Source: Roseiarcus sp963813555 (GTDB lineage: Bacteria > Pseudomonadota > Alphaproteobacteria > Rhizobiales > Beijerinckiaceae). Taken from it: DNA of 64,000 nt. Shown one piece after another: positions 54,278 to 64,000 of this stretch; within the stretch, counting starts at the first letter, position 1, and every line of letters starts with the position of its first letter. The stretch is from positions 248,001 through 312,000 of the forward strand of contig CAWEZX010000002.1 of the NCBI GenBank assembly GCA_963813555.1. Direction: 5' to 3'. The notes below the pieces were generated by a model, which saw only the letters and a program-made list of their open reading frames with translations, was not told the origin of the DNA and did no database searches. The translations under genes and the position numbers were made by a program.

Positions 54278-54562
54278 ATGCAAGTGAGTTTTGCGGCCGC
54301 ACTCGATGACGGCCGGCGTACAATTGCGATTGGGCGAGTCCGAGCGACGGCGCCCTGGCGGGCCGCAGGCGGCCCAGGCGGCGAGGCGGATCGTCGGGCG
54401 GCCATCGAGGCTTTGACGCGCGAAGCGGAGGAGTATGGAGCCGACGCCGTTCTTGACGTGCGGTTCGAGCTCGATGGCTGCAAAGGCTGCGACATCGACG
54501 GCATCCAGCTTCAGCGGTTGACGGCGACTGGCCTTGCGGTACGGTTCGCGCAGGCGGCTTAG
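54278..54562 (+). CDS. YbjQ-like (heavy-metal-binding domain) protein
   Basis: The product of about 94 residues contains ALTREAEEYGADAVLDVRFELDG and a final TATGLAVRF strand, as in YbjQ/DUF74 proteins. It also has Cys-x2-Cys (GCKGCDIDG). The start is uncertain. It ends two bases before the converging cfa gene. Confidence 0.6.
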   Translation: MQVSFAAALDDGRRTIAIGRVRATAPWRAAGGPGGEADRRAAIEALTREAEEYGADAVLDVRFELDGCKGCDIDGIQLQRLTATGLAVRFAQAA

Positions 54563-54564
54563 TC

Positions 54565-55821
54565 CTATTCCGCCGCGTGGCGCATCGGGGGACGCGCCTC
54601 CTCGCGGCTGCGAAGCTCCGCCTCCCGCTGCGGAATATAGTCGCGGGTCAGCGGAACGTTCTCCTGGCGCTTGGCGAGCTGAATCTGAAACACCATGTGC
54701 CCGTCGACGCGGAACGCGGTCTCCGAACCCGCGAGATAGAACTCCCACATGCGGCAGAGGCGCTCGTCATAAAGCTTCACCGCCTCGTCCCGCCGCGCCA
54801 CGAACCGCTCGCGCCAGGCCCGCAGCGTGTCGGCGTAATGCAGGCGCAGAATTTCGATGTCCGTCACGTAAAGGCCCGCTCGCTCGATCGCCGGCAGCAC
54901 TTCGGACAGGCTCGGAATGTAGCCGCCGGGGAAGATATATTTGCGGATCCAGGGATTGGTGACGCCGGGAACGGAGTTGCGGCCGATGGAGTGGAGCAGC
55001 ATCACACCATCGTCCTTGAGCAAGCCCCGGACCTTGGTGAAGAACTCGTCGTATCGGTTGGCGCCGACGTGCTCGAACATGCCGACCGAGACGATGCGGT
55101 CGAAGGTCTCGCCGACATCGCGGTAATCCTGCAGTCGAAATTCGACCCGGTCGGCGAGCCCCGCCTGGCGAGCGCGCTCGGTCGCGACCGCGAACTGCTC
55201 CTCGGATAAGGTAACCCCGGTTACGAGCGCGCCGGCGACGCCGGCGAGATAGAGGCCGAGACCCCCGAACCCACAGCCAATGTCGAGGGCCGTCGCGCTG
55301 TCCTTCGGCAGGAGCTTCGCGGCGATGTGACGCCTCTTTGCAGTTTGCGCGTCGTCGAGCGATTGGTCTGGATATTCAAAATAGGCGCAGGAATATTGGC
55401 GATCCGAATCGAGGAAAAGATCGTAGAGGCGCGCATCGAGATCGTAGTGGCTTGCGATATTGCGCCTCGCGCGTTGCCGGTCGTTGCGCTGGTGCAGGCC
55501 GCGGAACGCCATGCGCGCCTTATTCAGCACCTTGACCCAGGGCGCGTCCTCCATTTCGGCGAGGTTACGCGCGCCCAGTTCCAACAGCTCATAAAGGTCG
55601 CCTTTGGTTACGACCAGCCTTCCGTCCGTATAGAGTTCGCCCAGCGACAGCGCCGGATTGAGAATCAGGCGCCGTTCGGCGGCGCGATCGAGAAACTTCA
55701 CCCCAACCAGCGGCCCCCCGCCATCGCCAAACGTCTCGATAACGCCGTCGGCTGTCTCGACCTCCAGGCGACCCTTGCGAACCAGTCTCCGTAGATAAAC
55801 CCTGAACGCCGCGCTCATCAC
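54565..55821 (-). CDS. cfa: Cyclopropane-fatty-acyl-phospholipid synthase
   Basis: The 418-residue protein has an N-terminal lipid-binding part (NPALSLGELYTDGRLVV), then NIASHYDLDARLYDLFLD, FEYPDQSLDDAQTAKRRHIA, SAM motif I LDIGCGFGGLGLYLA, and VGMFEHVGANRYDEFF. The RKYIFPGGYIPSLSEVLP segment is also typical. It methylates double bonds of membrane lipids. Intact. Confidence 0.94.
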   Translation of the reverse strand: MMSAAFRVYLRRLVRKGRLEVETADGVIETFGDGGGPLVGVKFLDRAAERRLILNPALSLGELYTDGRLVVTKGDLYELLELGARNLAEMEDAPWVKVLNKARMAFRGLHQRNDRQRARRNIASHYDLDARLYDLFLDSDRQYSCAYFEYPDQSLDDAQTAKRRHIAAKLLPKDSATALDIGCGFGGLGLYLAGVAGALVTGVTLSEEQFAVATERARQAGLADRVEFRLQDYRDVGETFDRIVSVGMFEHVGANRYDEFFTKVRGLLKDDGVMLLHSIGRNSVPGVTNPWIRKYIFPGGYIPSLSEVLPAIERAGLYVTDIEILRLHYADTLRAWRERFVARRDEAVKLYDERLCRMWEFYLAGSETAFRVDGHMVFQIQLAKRQENVPLTRDYIPQREAELRSREEARPPMRHAAE

Positions 55822-56071
55822 TCGCGATCCATCCTACTGGACTGCCTGGGCCGTCCCGGACCGAGCCAGTCATTCCTTCTGAAACTGTGTCAGGTTACGG
55901 AAAGTTCCAAGGCTTTTTCAAGTGCGAATCTAGATTGTCGGGCATTCCCGGCTCGCAAACCCCTGATTGGGCTCGTCTTGTTTTGGCCCCATTCGTGCGA
56001 CCAACTCCGCCGCCGTTCCCCTTTGGCGCAATTTGCGCTAGACGACCGGATCGACCAAGGATTCCCTTATC

Positions 56072-57475
56072 GTGCATTATGTTTCGACGCGCGGCGCGGC
56101 GCCAACGCTGGGCTTCGCGGATGCGCTTCTCGCGGGTCTCGCGCGCGATGGCGGCCTTTATCTGCCGCTCTTCGTTCCGCAATGGCGACCCGACGCGATC
56201 CGGGCGCTTAGAGGCGTTCCGTATCCGGAAGCGGCTGCGCGAATCATGACGCCCTTCGTCGGGGAGGATTTCAGCCGGACCGAAATCGAGTCGCTGACCG
56301 CGGCCGCCTATGCCGGCTTCCATCACGCGGCGACGGCGCCGCTCACGCAAATCGACGCCAACCTGTTCGCGCTCGAGCTGTTTCACGGACCAACGCTGGC
56401 GTTCAAGGATTTCGCCATGCAGTGGCTGGGCCGGGCGATAAGTCGCATTTTGCGACAGCGCGGGCAGCGGGCCACGATTATCGGGGCGACATCGGGCGAC
56501 ACCGGCGCTTCGGCGATTGAGGCTTTCGCCGAGCAATCCCAGGTCGAAGTCTTCATCTTCTATCCACAAGGCCGGGTCTCCGACGTGCAGCGCCGGCAGA
56601 TGACGACGGTCGATCGGCCCAACGTGCGCGCGATCGCAATCGAGGGTGCTTTCGACGACTGTCAGCGCATCGTCAAGGAGCTGTTCGGCGATCTCGCGTT
56701 TCGCGACGAAATGCGCTTATCGGCCGTCAATTCCATCAACTGGGCGCGCATCCTGGCGCAGATCGTCTATTATTTCGTCGGCGCCGTTGCGCTCGGCGCG
56801 CCCGAGCGGTCGATATCCTTCGCGGTTCCAACCGGGAATTTCGGCGACGTGCTGGCCGGCTATTATGCCAAGCGCATGGGATTGCCTATCGAGCGTTTGA
56901 TCATCGCGACCAACGAGAACGACATTCTCGTGCGCGCACTGGCCAGCGGGCTTTATGCGCCGAAGGGCGTCAAGGCGACCCAGTCGCCATCGATGGACAT
57001 CCAGGTGTCCTCGAATTTCGAGCGCCTCCTTTTCGAGGCTTCTGGCCGCGATCCGGAGGAGGTGGCCGCGCGGATGAGCGAGCTTGCCGAAGAGGGCTCA
57101 TTTATGATCCCGACGGCCGCTCTGGCGCGCATTCGCGCCGATTTCGATGCTATTCGGGTCGACGAGACGGCCTGCGCCGAGGAGATGGGGCGCGTCCACC
57201 GCACTTGCGGCGTGATCATCGATCCGCACAGCGCCGTCGGCGTTCACGCCGCGCGAAAAGCGCTCGGCGCCGCGCAGGCGACGCCGGTCATCGCGCTCGC
57301 GACGGCCCATCCGGCGAAGTTTCCCGACGCTGTCGAGCGCGCGACCGGCGTGCGGCCGGGGCTCCCGGAGGGCCTCTCGGATCTGATGGAGCGCAAGGAA
57401 GCAATCGTCGTCCTGCCCAACGACCGCCGGGCGGTCGCTGATTATTTGCGTCAGACTGCGCGAGCCGCGGCGTGA
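56072..57475 (+). CDS. thrC: Threonine synthase
   Basis: The 467-residue PLP enzyme has the Lys in GPTLAFKDFAMQWLG (Lys112), ATIIGATSGDTGASAIEAFAE, SINWARILAQIVYYF and PTGNFGDVLAGYYAKRMG. It starts with a GTG. It makes threonine from phosphohomoserine. The next gene overlaps its stop by four bases. Confidence 0.96.
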   Translation: MHYVSTRGAAPTLGFADALLAGLARDGGLYLPLFVPQWRPDAIRALRGVPYPEAAARIMTPFVGEDFSRTEIESLTAAAYAGFHHAATAPLTQIDANLFALELFHGPTLAFKDFAMQWLGRAISRILRQRGQRATIIGATSGDTGASAIEAFAEQSQVEVFIFYPQGRVSDVQRRQMTTVDRPNVRAIAIEGAFDDCQRIVKELFGDLAFRDEMRLSAVNSINWARILAQIVYYFVGAVALGAPERSISFAVPTGNFGDVLAGYYAKRMGLPIERLIIATNENDILVRALASGLYAPKGVKATQSPSMDIQVSSNFERLLFEASGRDPEEVAARMSELAEEGSFMIPTAALARIRADFDAIRVDETACAEEMGRVHRTCGVIIDPHSAVGVHAARKALGAAQATPVIALATAHPAKFPDAVERATGVRPGLPEGLSDLMERKEAIVVLPNDRRAVADYLRQTARAAA

Positions 57476-58734
57476 GCGTTCAAGTTACGAACCTTCCTTC
57501 GGGGCTCGCCGTCATCACGGAGACGACGCCTCATGTGAAGACGGCGGCGATCGGCGTCTTCGTCGCCGCGGGGTCCCGCTACGAGCGCGCGGGTGAGCAC
57601 GGACTTTCGCATTTCATCGAACACATGGCGTTCAAGGGCACTCGCCGTCGAAGCGCCCGCGAGATCGCTGAGACGATCGAGAACGTCGGCGGCGACATCA
57701 ACGCGGAGACTGGAGTCGAGCGAACCAGCTATTTCGCCCGCGTTCTCGGAAGCGACGCCGGGCTCGCGCTCGATGTCATTGGCGACCTTCTCACGGACAG
57801 CGCGTTTGACCCGGAGGAGCTCGAACGGGAAAAGAACGTTGTCATCCAGGAGATTGGAGCTGTTGAAGACACGCCGGACGACCTGGTGTTCGATCTCCTC
57901 ACCGCGACCGCCTGGCCGGACCAGCCGATCGGAAGGCCGATCCTCGGCACGCGGGAGGGCGTGGAGGCCTTCGGCCGGGCGGCGATCGATGGCTATCTCG
58001 GCCGCCGTTACAGCGCCGGCGCTACCGTAGTCGCCGCCGCCGGCGCAGTCGAGCACGAGCATATTCTCGCCCTCGCTCAGTCCCGCCTCGAGAGGCTCCC
58101 TAACGCGCCAGCGCCGGCCGAAGCCCGAGCGGCCTATCGCGGCGGCGAGACCAAGCGCAGACGGCGCCTGGAGCAGACGCATGTCGTGGTCGGTTTCGAG
58201 GGCCGGCCGGCCGGCGCGCCGGATCACGACGCCGCTCAGGTCTTTGCCGCCGCCGCGGGCGGAGGAATGTCGTCGCGGCTCTTTCAGGAAGTGCGCGAGA
58301 AACGAGGCCTCGCCTACTCAATCTACGGGTTTCACTGGGATTTCACCGACACCGGCCTGTTCGGCTTCTACGCCGGCTCGGCAGACCGGGATGCGGCGGA
58401 GGTGGTCGCGGCTTCGCTCGATTGCCTCGCGGAAGCGGCGCACGGGCTCGAGGAATCGGAAATTCGTCGCGCCAAGGCCCAGATGAAGGTCTCGCTGGTG
58501 ACCGCTCTCGAGCAGCCTGCGGCCAGGGTCCACCAGCTCTCGCGCCAGATGCAGGTCTATGGGCGTCCACTTTCCTTTGATGAGATGCTGGCCCGCGTCG
58601 AGGCCATCACGGTCGAAGAGGTTCGCAAAACCGGCGCCGCCATGCTTAGATCGCCCCCCGCCCTGGCGGTCATTGGCGCGGTCGGCAAGGTTCCCGGCCA
58701 AGCGAAGATCGCCGGCGCTCTGAAGGGGGTATGA
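57472..58734 (+). CDS. M16-family zinc peptidase (processing-peptidase type)
   Basis: The 420-residue protein has the inverted zinc motif HFIEH (His47, Glu50, His51) in GLSHFIEHMAFKGT, the third ligand region NAETGVERTSYFA, and GRPILGTREGVEAF. The C-terminal GGGMSSRLFQEVREKRGLAYSIYG is also conserved. It follows thrC with a GTGA overlap and overlaps the GNAT gene by ATGA, so the three form an operon. No signal peptide is present. Confidence 0.94.
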   Translation: MSVQVTNLPSGLAVITETTPHVKTAAIGVFVAAGSRYERAGEHGLSHFIEHMAFKGTRRRSAREIAETIENVGGDINAETGVERTSYFARVLGSDAGLALDVIGDLLTDSAFDPEELEREKNVVIQEIGAVEDTPDDLVFDLLTATAWPDQPIGRPILGTREGVEAFGRAAIDGYLGRRYSAGATVVAAAGAVEHEHILALAQSRLERLPNAPAPAEARAAYRGGETKRRRRLEQTHVVVGFEGRPAGAPDHDAAQVFAAAAGGGMSSRLFQEVREKRGLAYSIYGFHWDFTDTGLFGFYAGSADRDAAEVVAASLDCLAEAAHGLEESEIRRAKAQMKVSLVTALEQPAARVHQLSRQMQVYGRPLSFDEMLARVEAITVEEVRKTGAAMLRSPPALAVIGAVGKVPGQAKIAGALKGV

Positions 58735-59345
58735 TGGCGCTTTTCGGCCTGACGCGACCCGTTAGCCTGGAGCCTTTGCTCCGCGGCGACGGCATTTATC
58801 TACGGCCGGCGGCGCTGACGGACTATTCGCCCTGGTCGAGGTTGCGGGCCGCAAGCCGCACCTTTCTCGAGCCGTGGGAGCCGACGTGGCCGGACGACGA
58901 CCTCACACGCGCGGCGTTTCGCCGGCGCCTCAGGCGCCAAGATGACGACATGGCGCGCGACGAGGCCTACTCGTTTCTCATTTTCGATGGCGTCGCTGAC
59001 GAACTTTTGGGCGGAATCACGGTCGGCGGAGTGCGTCGGGGGGTGTCGCAGAACGGGACGCTCGGCTACTGGATGGGGGCTCCGCATGCAGGCAAAGGGC
59101 GCATGACGCGCGCGGTCGCCGCAACGATCGAATTCGCCCTGTCCAAGTTGCGGCTGCATCGGATCGAAGCGGCCTGCATCCCGGAAAATGCACCATCGAT
59201 CGCCCTGCTTGAACGCAACGGCTTCCGGCGCGAAGGCTACGCGCGAGAATTCCTCCGGATCAACGGGGCCTGGCGCGACCACCTCCTGTTCGGGCTGGTC
59301 GAAAGCGACGCGCGTCCTCGACTGACGTGGACCAATCTTGACTGA
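58731..59345 (+). CDS. RimJ/RimL-type GNAT acetyltransferase
   Basis: The 204-residue protein has IYLRPAALTDYSPWSRLRAASRTFLEPWEPTWP, GYWMGAPHAGKGRMTRAVAATIEFAL and ACIPENAPSIALLERNGFRREGYAREFL, typical of ribosomal-protein N-terminal acetyltransferases. It is coupled to the M16 peptidase gene and overlaps the next gene by eight bases. Confidence 0.92.
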   Translation: MMALFGLTRPVSLEPLLRGDGIYLRPAALTDYSPWSRLRAASRTFLEPWEPTWPDDDLTRAAFRRRLRRQDDDMARDEAYSFLIFDGVADELLGGITVGGVRRGVSQNGTLGYWMGAPHAGKGRMTRAVAATIEFALSKLRLHRIEAACIPENAPSIALLERNGFRREGYAREFLRINGAWRDHLLFGLVESDARPRLTWTNLD

Positions 59346-62292
59346 ACAGATCATCAACGATCGCCTGGGTCGCCAGGTCGCAGGAGCTCGCGTGCGCCGG
59401 CCGGCAAAGCGCGCCTCGAGCGCTTGGCGCTGCTTGATTGGGGTCGTGGCCCTCATCGTCGGACTGACGGCGTTCTGGCGACCCGCCTGCGCGGTGCAAT
59501 CGGTCAGGGTTTCACCCGATTCGGACGCCATCGATCTGACCCGGGCCGTCGAGCGTCACAGCGCCCAGGGGGATCGCATCCAGGTGTCGACCGCGCCCGG
59601 CGCCGATGGCATCGTCCGGCGGATCGAGGTCAGCGCGCTGGAGCCGGGGGCCCAGCCGGCATGGATCGTGTTCGCGCTGACCAATGATTCCGAGGAGCAA
59701 CTGACACGGTTGATCGTGGCGCCGCATTTCCGCTTTGTCGGCTCCGGCCTCATCTGGCCGGATCTCGGTTCGTCGCGAATCACGACCATTACGGCGAGTC
59801 AGGGGCGGCGCCGGAACGTGAGGATAACGCGGAATCGGATGTTTTCCGCCTGACCCTCGACCCGGGAACGACCGTGACTTACGTCGCGGAACTACGCACG
59901 CCGAACCTGCCGCAGCTTTATTTGTGGGAGCCGGACGCGTTCAAGGACAAGTCGACCAGCCTCACGCTTTACGAAGGCATTCTGATCGGCATCGCCGGTC
60001 TGTTGGCCTTGTTTCTGACCATCGTCTTCGTGGTGCGCGGCGCGATGATTTTTCCCGCCGCCGCGGCGCTCGCCTGGGCGGTGTTCGCCTATGTCTGCAT
60101 CGACTTCGGCTTCTGGCGCAAGATGTTCGGTCTCGAGGATTCCTCGGAGCGAATCTGGCGCGCCGGCGTTGAAGCGACGATCGGCGCGACCCTCATCATC
60201 TTTCTGTTCGCCTATCTCAACTTGCGCCGATGGCACGTGCGCTACACCCATTTCGCGCTTGCCTGGCTCGCGTTGATGGCGGCTGTCGTCGGGCTCTCCG
60301 TCTACAATCCGCCGGTCGCCGCGGGGGTGGCGCGAATCTCTATCGCGACCGTCGCCGGGGTCGGCTTCCTGCTCATCCTGAGCCTTGCGGCGCGCGGGTC
60401 GGACCGCGCCGTGATGCTGATCCCGACCTGGTATCTGCTCGCCGTCTGGGTGGTGGCGGCCGGCGCGGCGGCGCTAGGCTATCTGACCAACGATCTGGCG
60501 GCGCCCGGCCTGGTCGGCGGCCTGGTGCTGATCGTCATGCTGATCGGCTTCACGGTGATGCAATTCGCTTTCTCCGGCTCCGGCGGCGCGATGGACAGCG
60601 GCCCCGACGCCGACAGGCGCTCGCTGGCCATGACGGGATCGGGCGAGGCGATCTTCGATTGGAACGTGCTGACCGACGAGGTGAACGGCAGCGAGGCGAT
60701 CGAAAGCCAGCTCGGGCTCAAGCGCGGCGCGCTCGAAGGGCCGGCGGCGGGTTGGCTCGACGTGTTGCATCCGCTCGATCGCGACCGCTACACTTTGGCG
60801 CTCGACGGGCTCCTGCATCAGCGCTCGGGCCGGATCAATCACGATCTGAGACTGCGCGGATCGGACGGACATTATTTCTGGTACGTTCTGAAAGCCCGCC
60901 CGGTGATCAGCGCCGACGGCGAGGTGGTGCGAGTGATCGGCTCGCTGTCGGACGTGACCGAGCTCAAATCGGCCGAGGAGCGCATGCTCCATGACGCGGT
61001 TCACGACAATCTGACCGGCCTTCCCAACCGCGAGCTGTTCAACGATCGCCTGGGCGCAGCCATTCTCTTGGCCCAGAAGCCTGGTGGGAACGCGCCGACA
61101 GTGATGGTGATCGATGTCGACGAATTCCGATCGGTCAACGATTCCTACGGCTTGTCGATCGGCGACTCCGCTCTGTTGGCGGTAGCCCGACGTCTGGCGC
61201 GTGATTTACGGCCCGGCGACACCCTGGCTCGCCTGGGCGGCGACATGTTCGGCGCGATCGTGCTCACCGAACCTGCAGTGTTGGACGCGCCCGCCAGGAT
61301 CGACGCCTTGCACGCTGCGCTCGCCGCCGCGATCAGCTTCGGGGAAAGCGAAATCACGCTCTCCGTTTCGATCGGCGCGGCGCACTACAATCCGAAGCTG
61401 CACGACAAAGGCGGCGATCTTCTCGCTGACGCTCAGCTAGCCCTCGCCAACGCCAAGAAGGCCGGCGGCGATCGGGTGGAGGTTTTCGCCCCCTACATGC
61501 GCTCGCATCGCACCGATCGGCAGGCGCTCGAGAACGACATGCGGCGAGCGCTCGAGCGCGGCGAGATCTCAATTCTGTTCCGGCCGATCGTGCGCCTGGA
61601 GGATCGAACCGTCGCAGGATTCCAGTCGCTCATCCGTTGGCGCCATCCAAGGCTGGGAAATCTCGGCGAGGATGAATTCCTCTCCGCCGCCGAGTCGACC
61701 GGCGCAATCGTGGACATCGGCGCCTACGCTCTGGAGGCGACCGCCAGGGAGCTGGCGGCGTGGCAGAAGGCGCTCGAGGTCAATCCTCCCATCTTCGCCA
61801 CTGTCGCAGCGTCGTCGCGCCAAATGCTGAGCCACGACTTGCTCCTTGACGTGCGCTCTGCGCTTGGCCGCCATTACGTCCAGCGTGGCTCGCTCAGGCT
61901 CGCCGCGGCAGAGAGTTCTGGTGATGGAAAACCCGGAATACGCCGCGGCCCTTTTGCAACGGGTGCGCGAAATTGGCGCGGCGCTCATGATCGACCGGTT
62001 CGGCGCCGGCTACACCTCGCTCGGCCACCTGCCACAGTATCGCTTCGACGCGATGCGGATTGACGCCTCGCTGGTCAGGCCCAACTCGTTCGGCGCGCGG
62101 TCGCCCATCCTGCGTTCGATCGTGGCCATGGCGCAGGAGATCGGGATGGAGGTCATCTCCGAGGGGGCGGAGACGGAATCTGACGCGGTCGAGCTCGCCC
62201 AGCTCGGCTGCCAATTCGCGCAAGGGGCGGCCTTCGGCCAGCCGATGAACGCGGCCGCAGCGCGAAAACTGATGGGGGCCGCGGCCGCCTGA
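59338..62292 (+). pseudogene. Membrane GGDEF-EAL protein with two frame breaks and degenerate motifs
   Basis: The N-terminal part (59338-59853) has one membrane helix and a periplasmic beta domain. The frame shifts in a G-run (59802-59805, one G missing) and continues with LDPGTTVTYVAELRTPNLPQLYLWEP, several membrane helices, a PAS-like domain (about 60640-60990) and a GGDEF domain. A second shift at 61913-61918 (GAGTTC) interrupts the EAL domain; deleting one T restores AESLVMENPEYAAALLQRV. The corrected product is about 984 residues. The GGDEF motif is GGDMF and the EAL motif is QSL, so catalytic activity is doubtful. The order after thrC-M16-GNAT is conserved. Confidence 0.82.
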
Positions 62293-62498
62293 CCAGCCAG
62301 CCGGCTCTAGCTAGACTAGAGCGCGCGACCCCGTCCTTCTCCCGATCCGGCCTGGCCTCGACGATCTGTGCGAACTGGGCAGTTGCTCCGCCGATAGGGG
62401 CCGAATAATCCTCTCGCAATCTCACCGCTGAAGGCATGGCGCGAATCCTCCACGCCGCCTTGAATCAGCATCCTCGCGATTCGGGAATCCCCCATGAG

Positions 62499-62998
62499 TC
62501 AGCCAGTGGGGCCTTTGGTATTATTGCCCAGCACCCAGATCGGCTGGTCGAGCCAGTCCGCCATCAACCGCTCGACGTGGTCGCGGCAATTCTCGATCGT
62601 TCCCTCGCTTCGGCCTTTCCGCTTGAGATGAGCATCACGGTACCGCGTCCAGGCAGCCCGCAGTGTGAGATCAATATCGAGGGACCCTTCCGGCCTGCCG
62701 GTTTTCAAATTGGGAGTCCCCGCCTCTCCCGCCTCCTTCGGCCGAGGGTCAAGGCCTTTTCCGATCAATCCCAACAGCGCCTTGGCCTTGGCGCGCGCTT
62801 CGCGCGTTTTGACTTCACCTGCTTCACCGACCTTGAGCCGCAGCGATTCTCGCTTGCCGTTCTGGCGCAGGTCGCCCTGCACCATGAATGTTTTGGTTCT
62901 CTTGCCGACCGTCACGAAGAAGCCAGGAGCTCGGCGTCCCTGACGATCTGCTGCCCAGAAGCGGCGAACTGAATGGCCAAAATGGCCTTGTCGGTCAG
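62499..62998 (-). pseudogene. Tyrosine-recombinase (integrase) N-terminal remnant
   Basis: From 62998 the minus strand reads LTDKAILAIQFAASGQQIVRDAEL, then shifts. The next frame continues PGFFVTVGKRTKTFMVQGDLRQNG, KTREARAKAKALLGLIGKGLDP and a SAM-like core-binding segment to WVLGNN, where it ends. The shift is a missing C in CTCCCTGG. The catalytic domain is absent and the 5' end abuts a transposase remnant. It is a dead integrase of the arm-binding (DUF4102-like) type. Confidence 0.75.
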
Positions 62999-63000
62999 CG

Positions 63001-63240
63001 TTAGATGTCTAGTCCCGGCGTTTGCTGGAGCGGGCTAATTTTGAATCTGCTTGCCTCCGAAGTCCAGGCTTTGCAGATGAATTCGTATGGGGTGAGGCCT
63101 CTGAGGGTTTTGAGCCGCCTGGCGAAATTGTAGGCGTTGACGAAGTTTTGCAGGTGGGCTCGCAGCTGGTCGTGGGTCTCGTAGAAGTAGCGTTTGACGG
63201 TGGCGTCTTTGATGGTCCGGTTCATGCGTTCGACCTGGCT
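63001..63240 (-). pseudogene. Transposase C-terminal remnant (IS481-like)
   Basis: The minus strand encodes QVERMNRTIKDATVKRYFYE, then THDQLRAHLQNFVNAYNFARRLKTLRGLTPYEFICKAW to a stop at 63001. This is the end of an IS481/rve-type transposase with the catalytic Glu of the DDE set. The first two-thirds are missing beyond about 63240. Confidence 0.75.
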
Positions 63241-63419
63241 ATTATCCGGTATGTGATCGTCGGCGCCTTGCTGTCCGCCTATTCCCGGAAGGGAGATGGC
63301 GATATGGTGAGCCCATCCGGGACACGGGGCGCCGGGAGCACGAAGAGAGGTCTTCACGCTCATCTCGCGGCGCCGCAAGGAAATCAACGCCACCCGAATC
63401 GCCGCTTGACAAACAGAAG

Positions 63420-63809
63420 GGCGTCCAGGGCAGCCAGTTCACCAGCGCGGATGTCACCGGCGTGCCGATCGAGGCTGACGTGCGCATCTCGATGGACGGA
63501 CGCGGCCGCTGGATGGACAACGTGTTCATCGAACGCGTCTGGCGCTCGCTGAAATACGAGGACGTCTATCTCAAAGGCTACGCCGACGGTCGCGAGGCGA
63601 AAGCCGGCATCGGTTCCTGGATGGCCTTTTACAATTTTCGGCGCCCTCACCAGGCGATGAACAACCTAACGCCAATGGCAATGTGGCGCGCCGGCATGGA
63701 CGAAATCGAGGCGGCGGCGAGGGCTGTGGATATGCCGCTTCGCTTGGACAACGCAAACGCGTTGCCCACATACCCACAGCAGAGACAGAAGCAGCAAGAG
63801 GCGGCTTGA
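63420..63809 (+). pseudogene. IS3-family transposase C-terminal remnant
   Basis: The plus strand encodes GVQGSQFTSADVTGV, then ISMDGRGRWMDNVFIERVWRSLKYEDVYLKGYADGREA and FYNFRRPHQAMNNLTPMAMWRAG, the C-terminal part of IS3-family OrfB with two of three catalytic residues. The 5' half is missing. It faces away from the IS481-like piece. Bases 63810-64000 show no further gene. Confidence 0.75.
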
Positions 63810-64000
63810 TTCTTGAAGGACAAGCGCAGGCGAGATTACACCTTAAATCCAACCCCCCGTGGTCCCACCAATCGGGTCCAGTTCAAGGATCAATCTGCTT
63901 TCCTGCGCATCACCTCTTGGTCACCCTCGATTCCTTTGCCACCCGGCTCTTGTTGAGCCAGCCGCGAACTCTACCGATGCTCCTTACGCCGGAATCTCTC

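Noticed and set aside
62293..62498. tRNA gene as integrase attachment site
   Set aside because: I could not fold any stretch near the integrase remnant into a tRNA cloverleaf.

Overview
The window comes from a GC-rich alphaproteobacterium, most likely of the order Hyphomicrobiales (Rhizobiales). Beijerinckiaceae/Methylocystaceae-type relatives are plausible but not proven. The evidence is the gene neighbourhoods (lpoA-like/rsmI/yraN/gshB; rpsO/pnp; thrC/M16 peptidase/GNAT/GGDEF-EAL), a PEPxxWA-CTERM protein and frequent GANTC (CcrM) sites. No rRNA gene, tRNA gene or CRISPR array was seen.

Layout. 1-3.9 kb: the 3' end of aceE, a complete IS1380-family element directly behind it, and two membrane-protein genes. 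3.9-7.6 kb: a putative one-carbon operon (HTH-plus-SAM-methyltransferase-like protein, MetF-like reductase, MetE-like zinc methyltransferase). 7.8-14 kb: an accessory stretch with a TetR regulator, a secreted beta-propeller, a soluble histidine kinase with an intact and a degenerate response regulator, repeats, and a small aromatic-rich orphan protein. 14-24 kb: a B12-type radical SAM protein, a methyltransferase, a RimK-like ATP-grasp gene with an internal stop, a GNAT gene, ligA, and two broken genes. 24-36 kb: mostly housekeeping genes (miaA, serB, lpoA-like, rsmI, yraN, gshB, glnD, grpE, alkB, yebC). 36-45.7 kb: mgtC, small secreted proteins, a phage-like XRE-S24 repressor module with operators, dapE, truA, and a MocR regulator divergent from a DUF1127 gene. 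45.9-59.3 kb: a zinc peptidase, a GT2 glycosyltransferase, a LON-domain protein, a thioredoxin co-chaperone, proX, toxin-antitoxin genes and remnants, rpsO, pnp, cfa, thrC, an M16 peptidase and a GNAT gene. 59.3-64 kb: a broken GGDEF/EAL gene, then a mosaic of truncated integrase and transposases.

The most striking observation is about the sequence itself. Six genes (an alpha/beta hydrolase, serB, glnD, a membrane-anchored protein, pnp and the GGDEF/EAL gene) are each frameshifted by what looks like one extra T/A. In all six, removing that base restores both the protein family and a GANTC site. Since pnp, glnD and serB are core genes, this looks like a systematic sequencing error at CcrM-methylated sites rather than real gene decay. 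Four other indels lie in G or C runs or short GC repeats.

The best candidate for an undescribed functional system is the 3967-7584 operon. It may link an unknown methylated substrate to folate one-carbon metabolism; this is inference.
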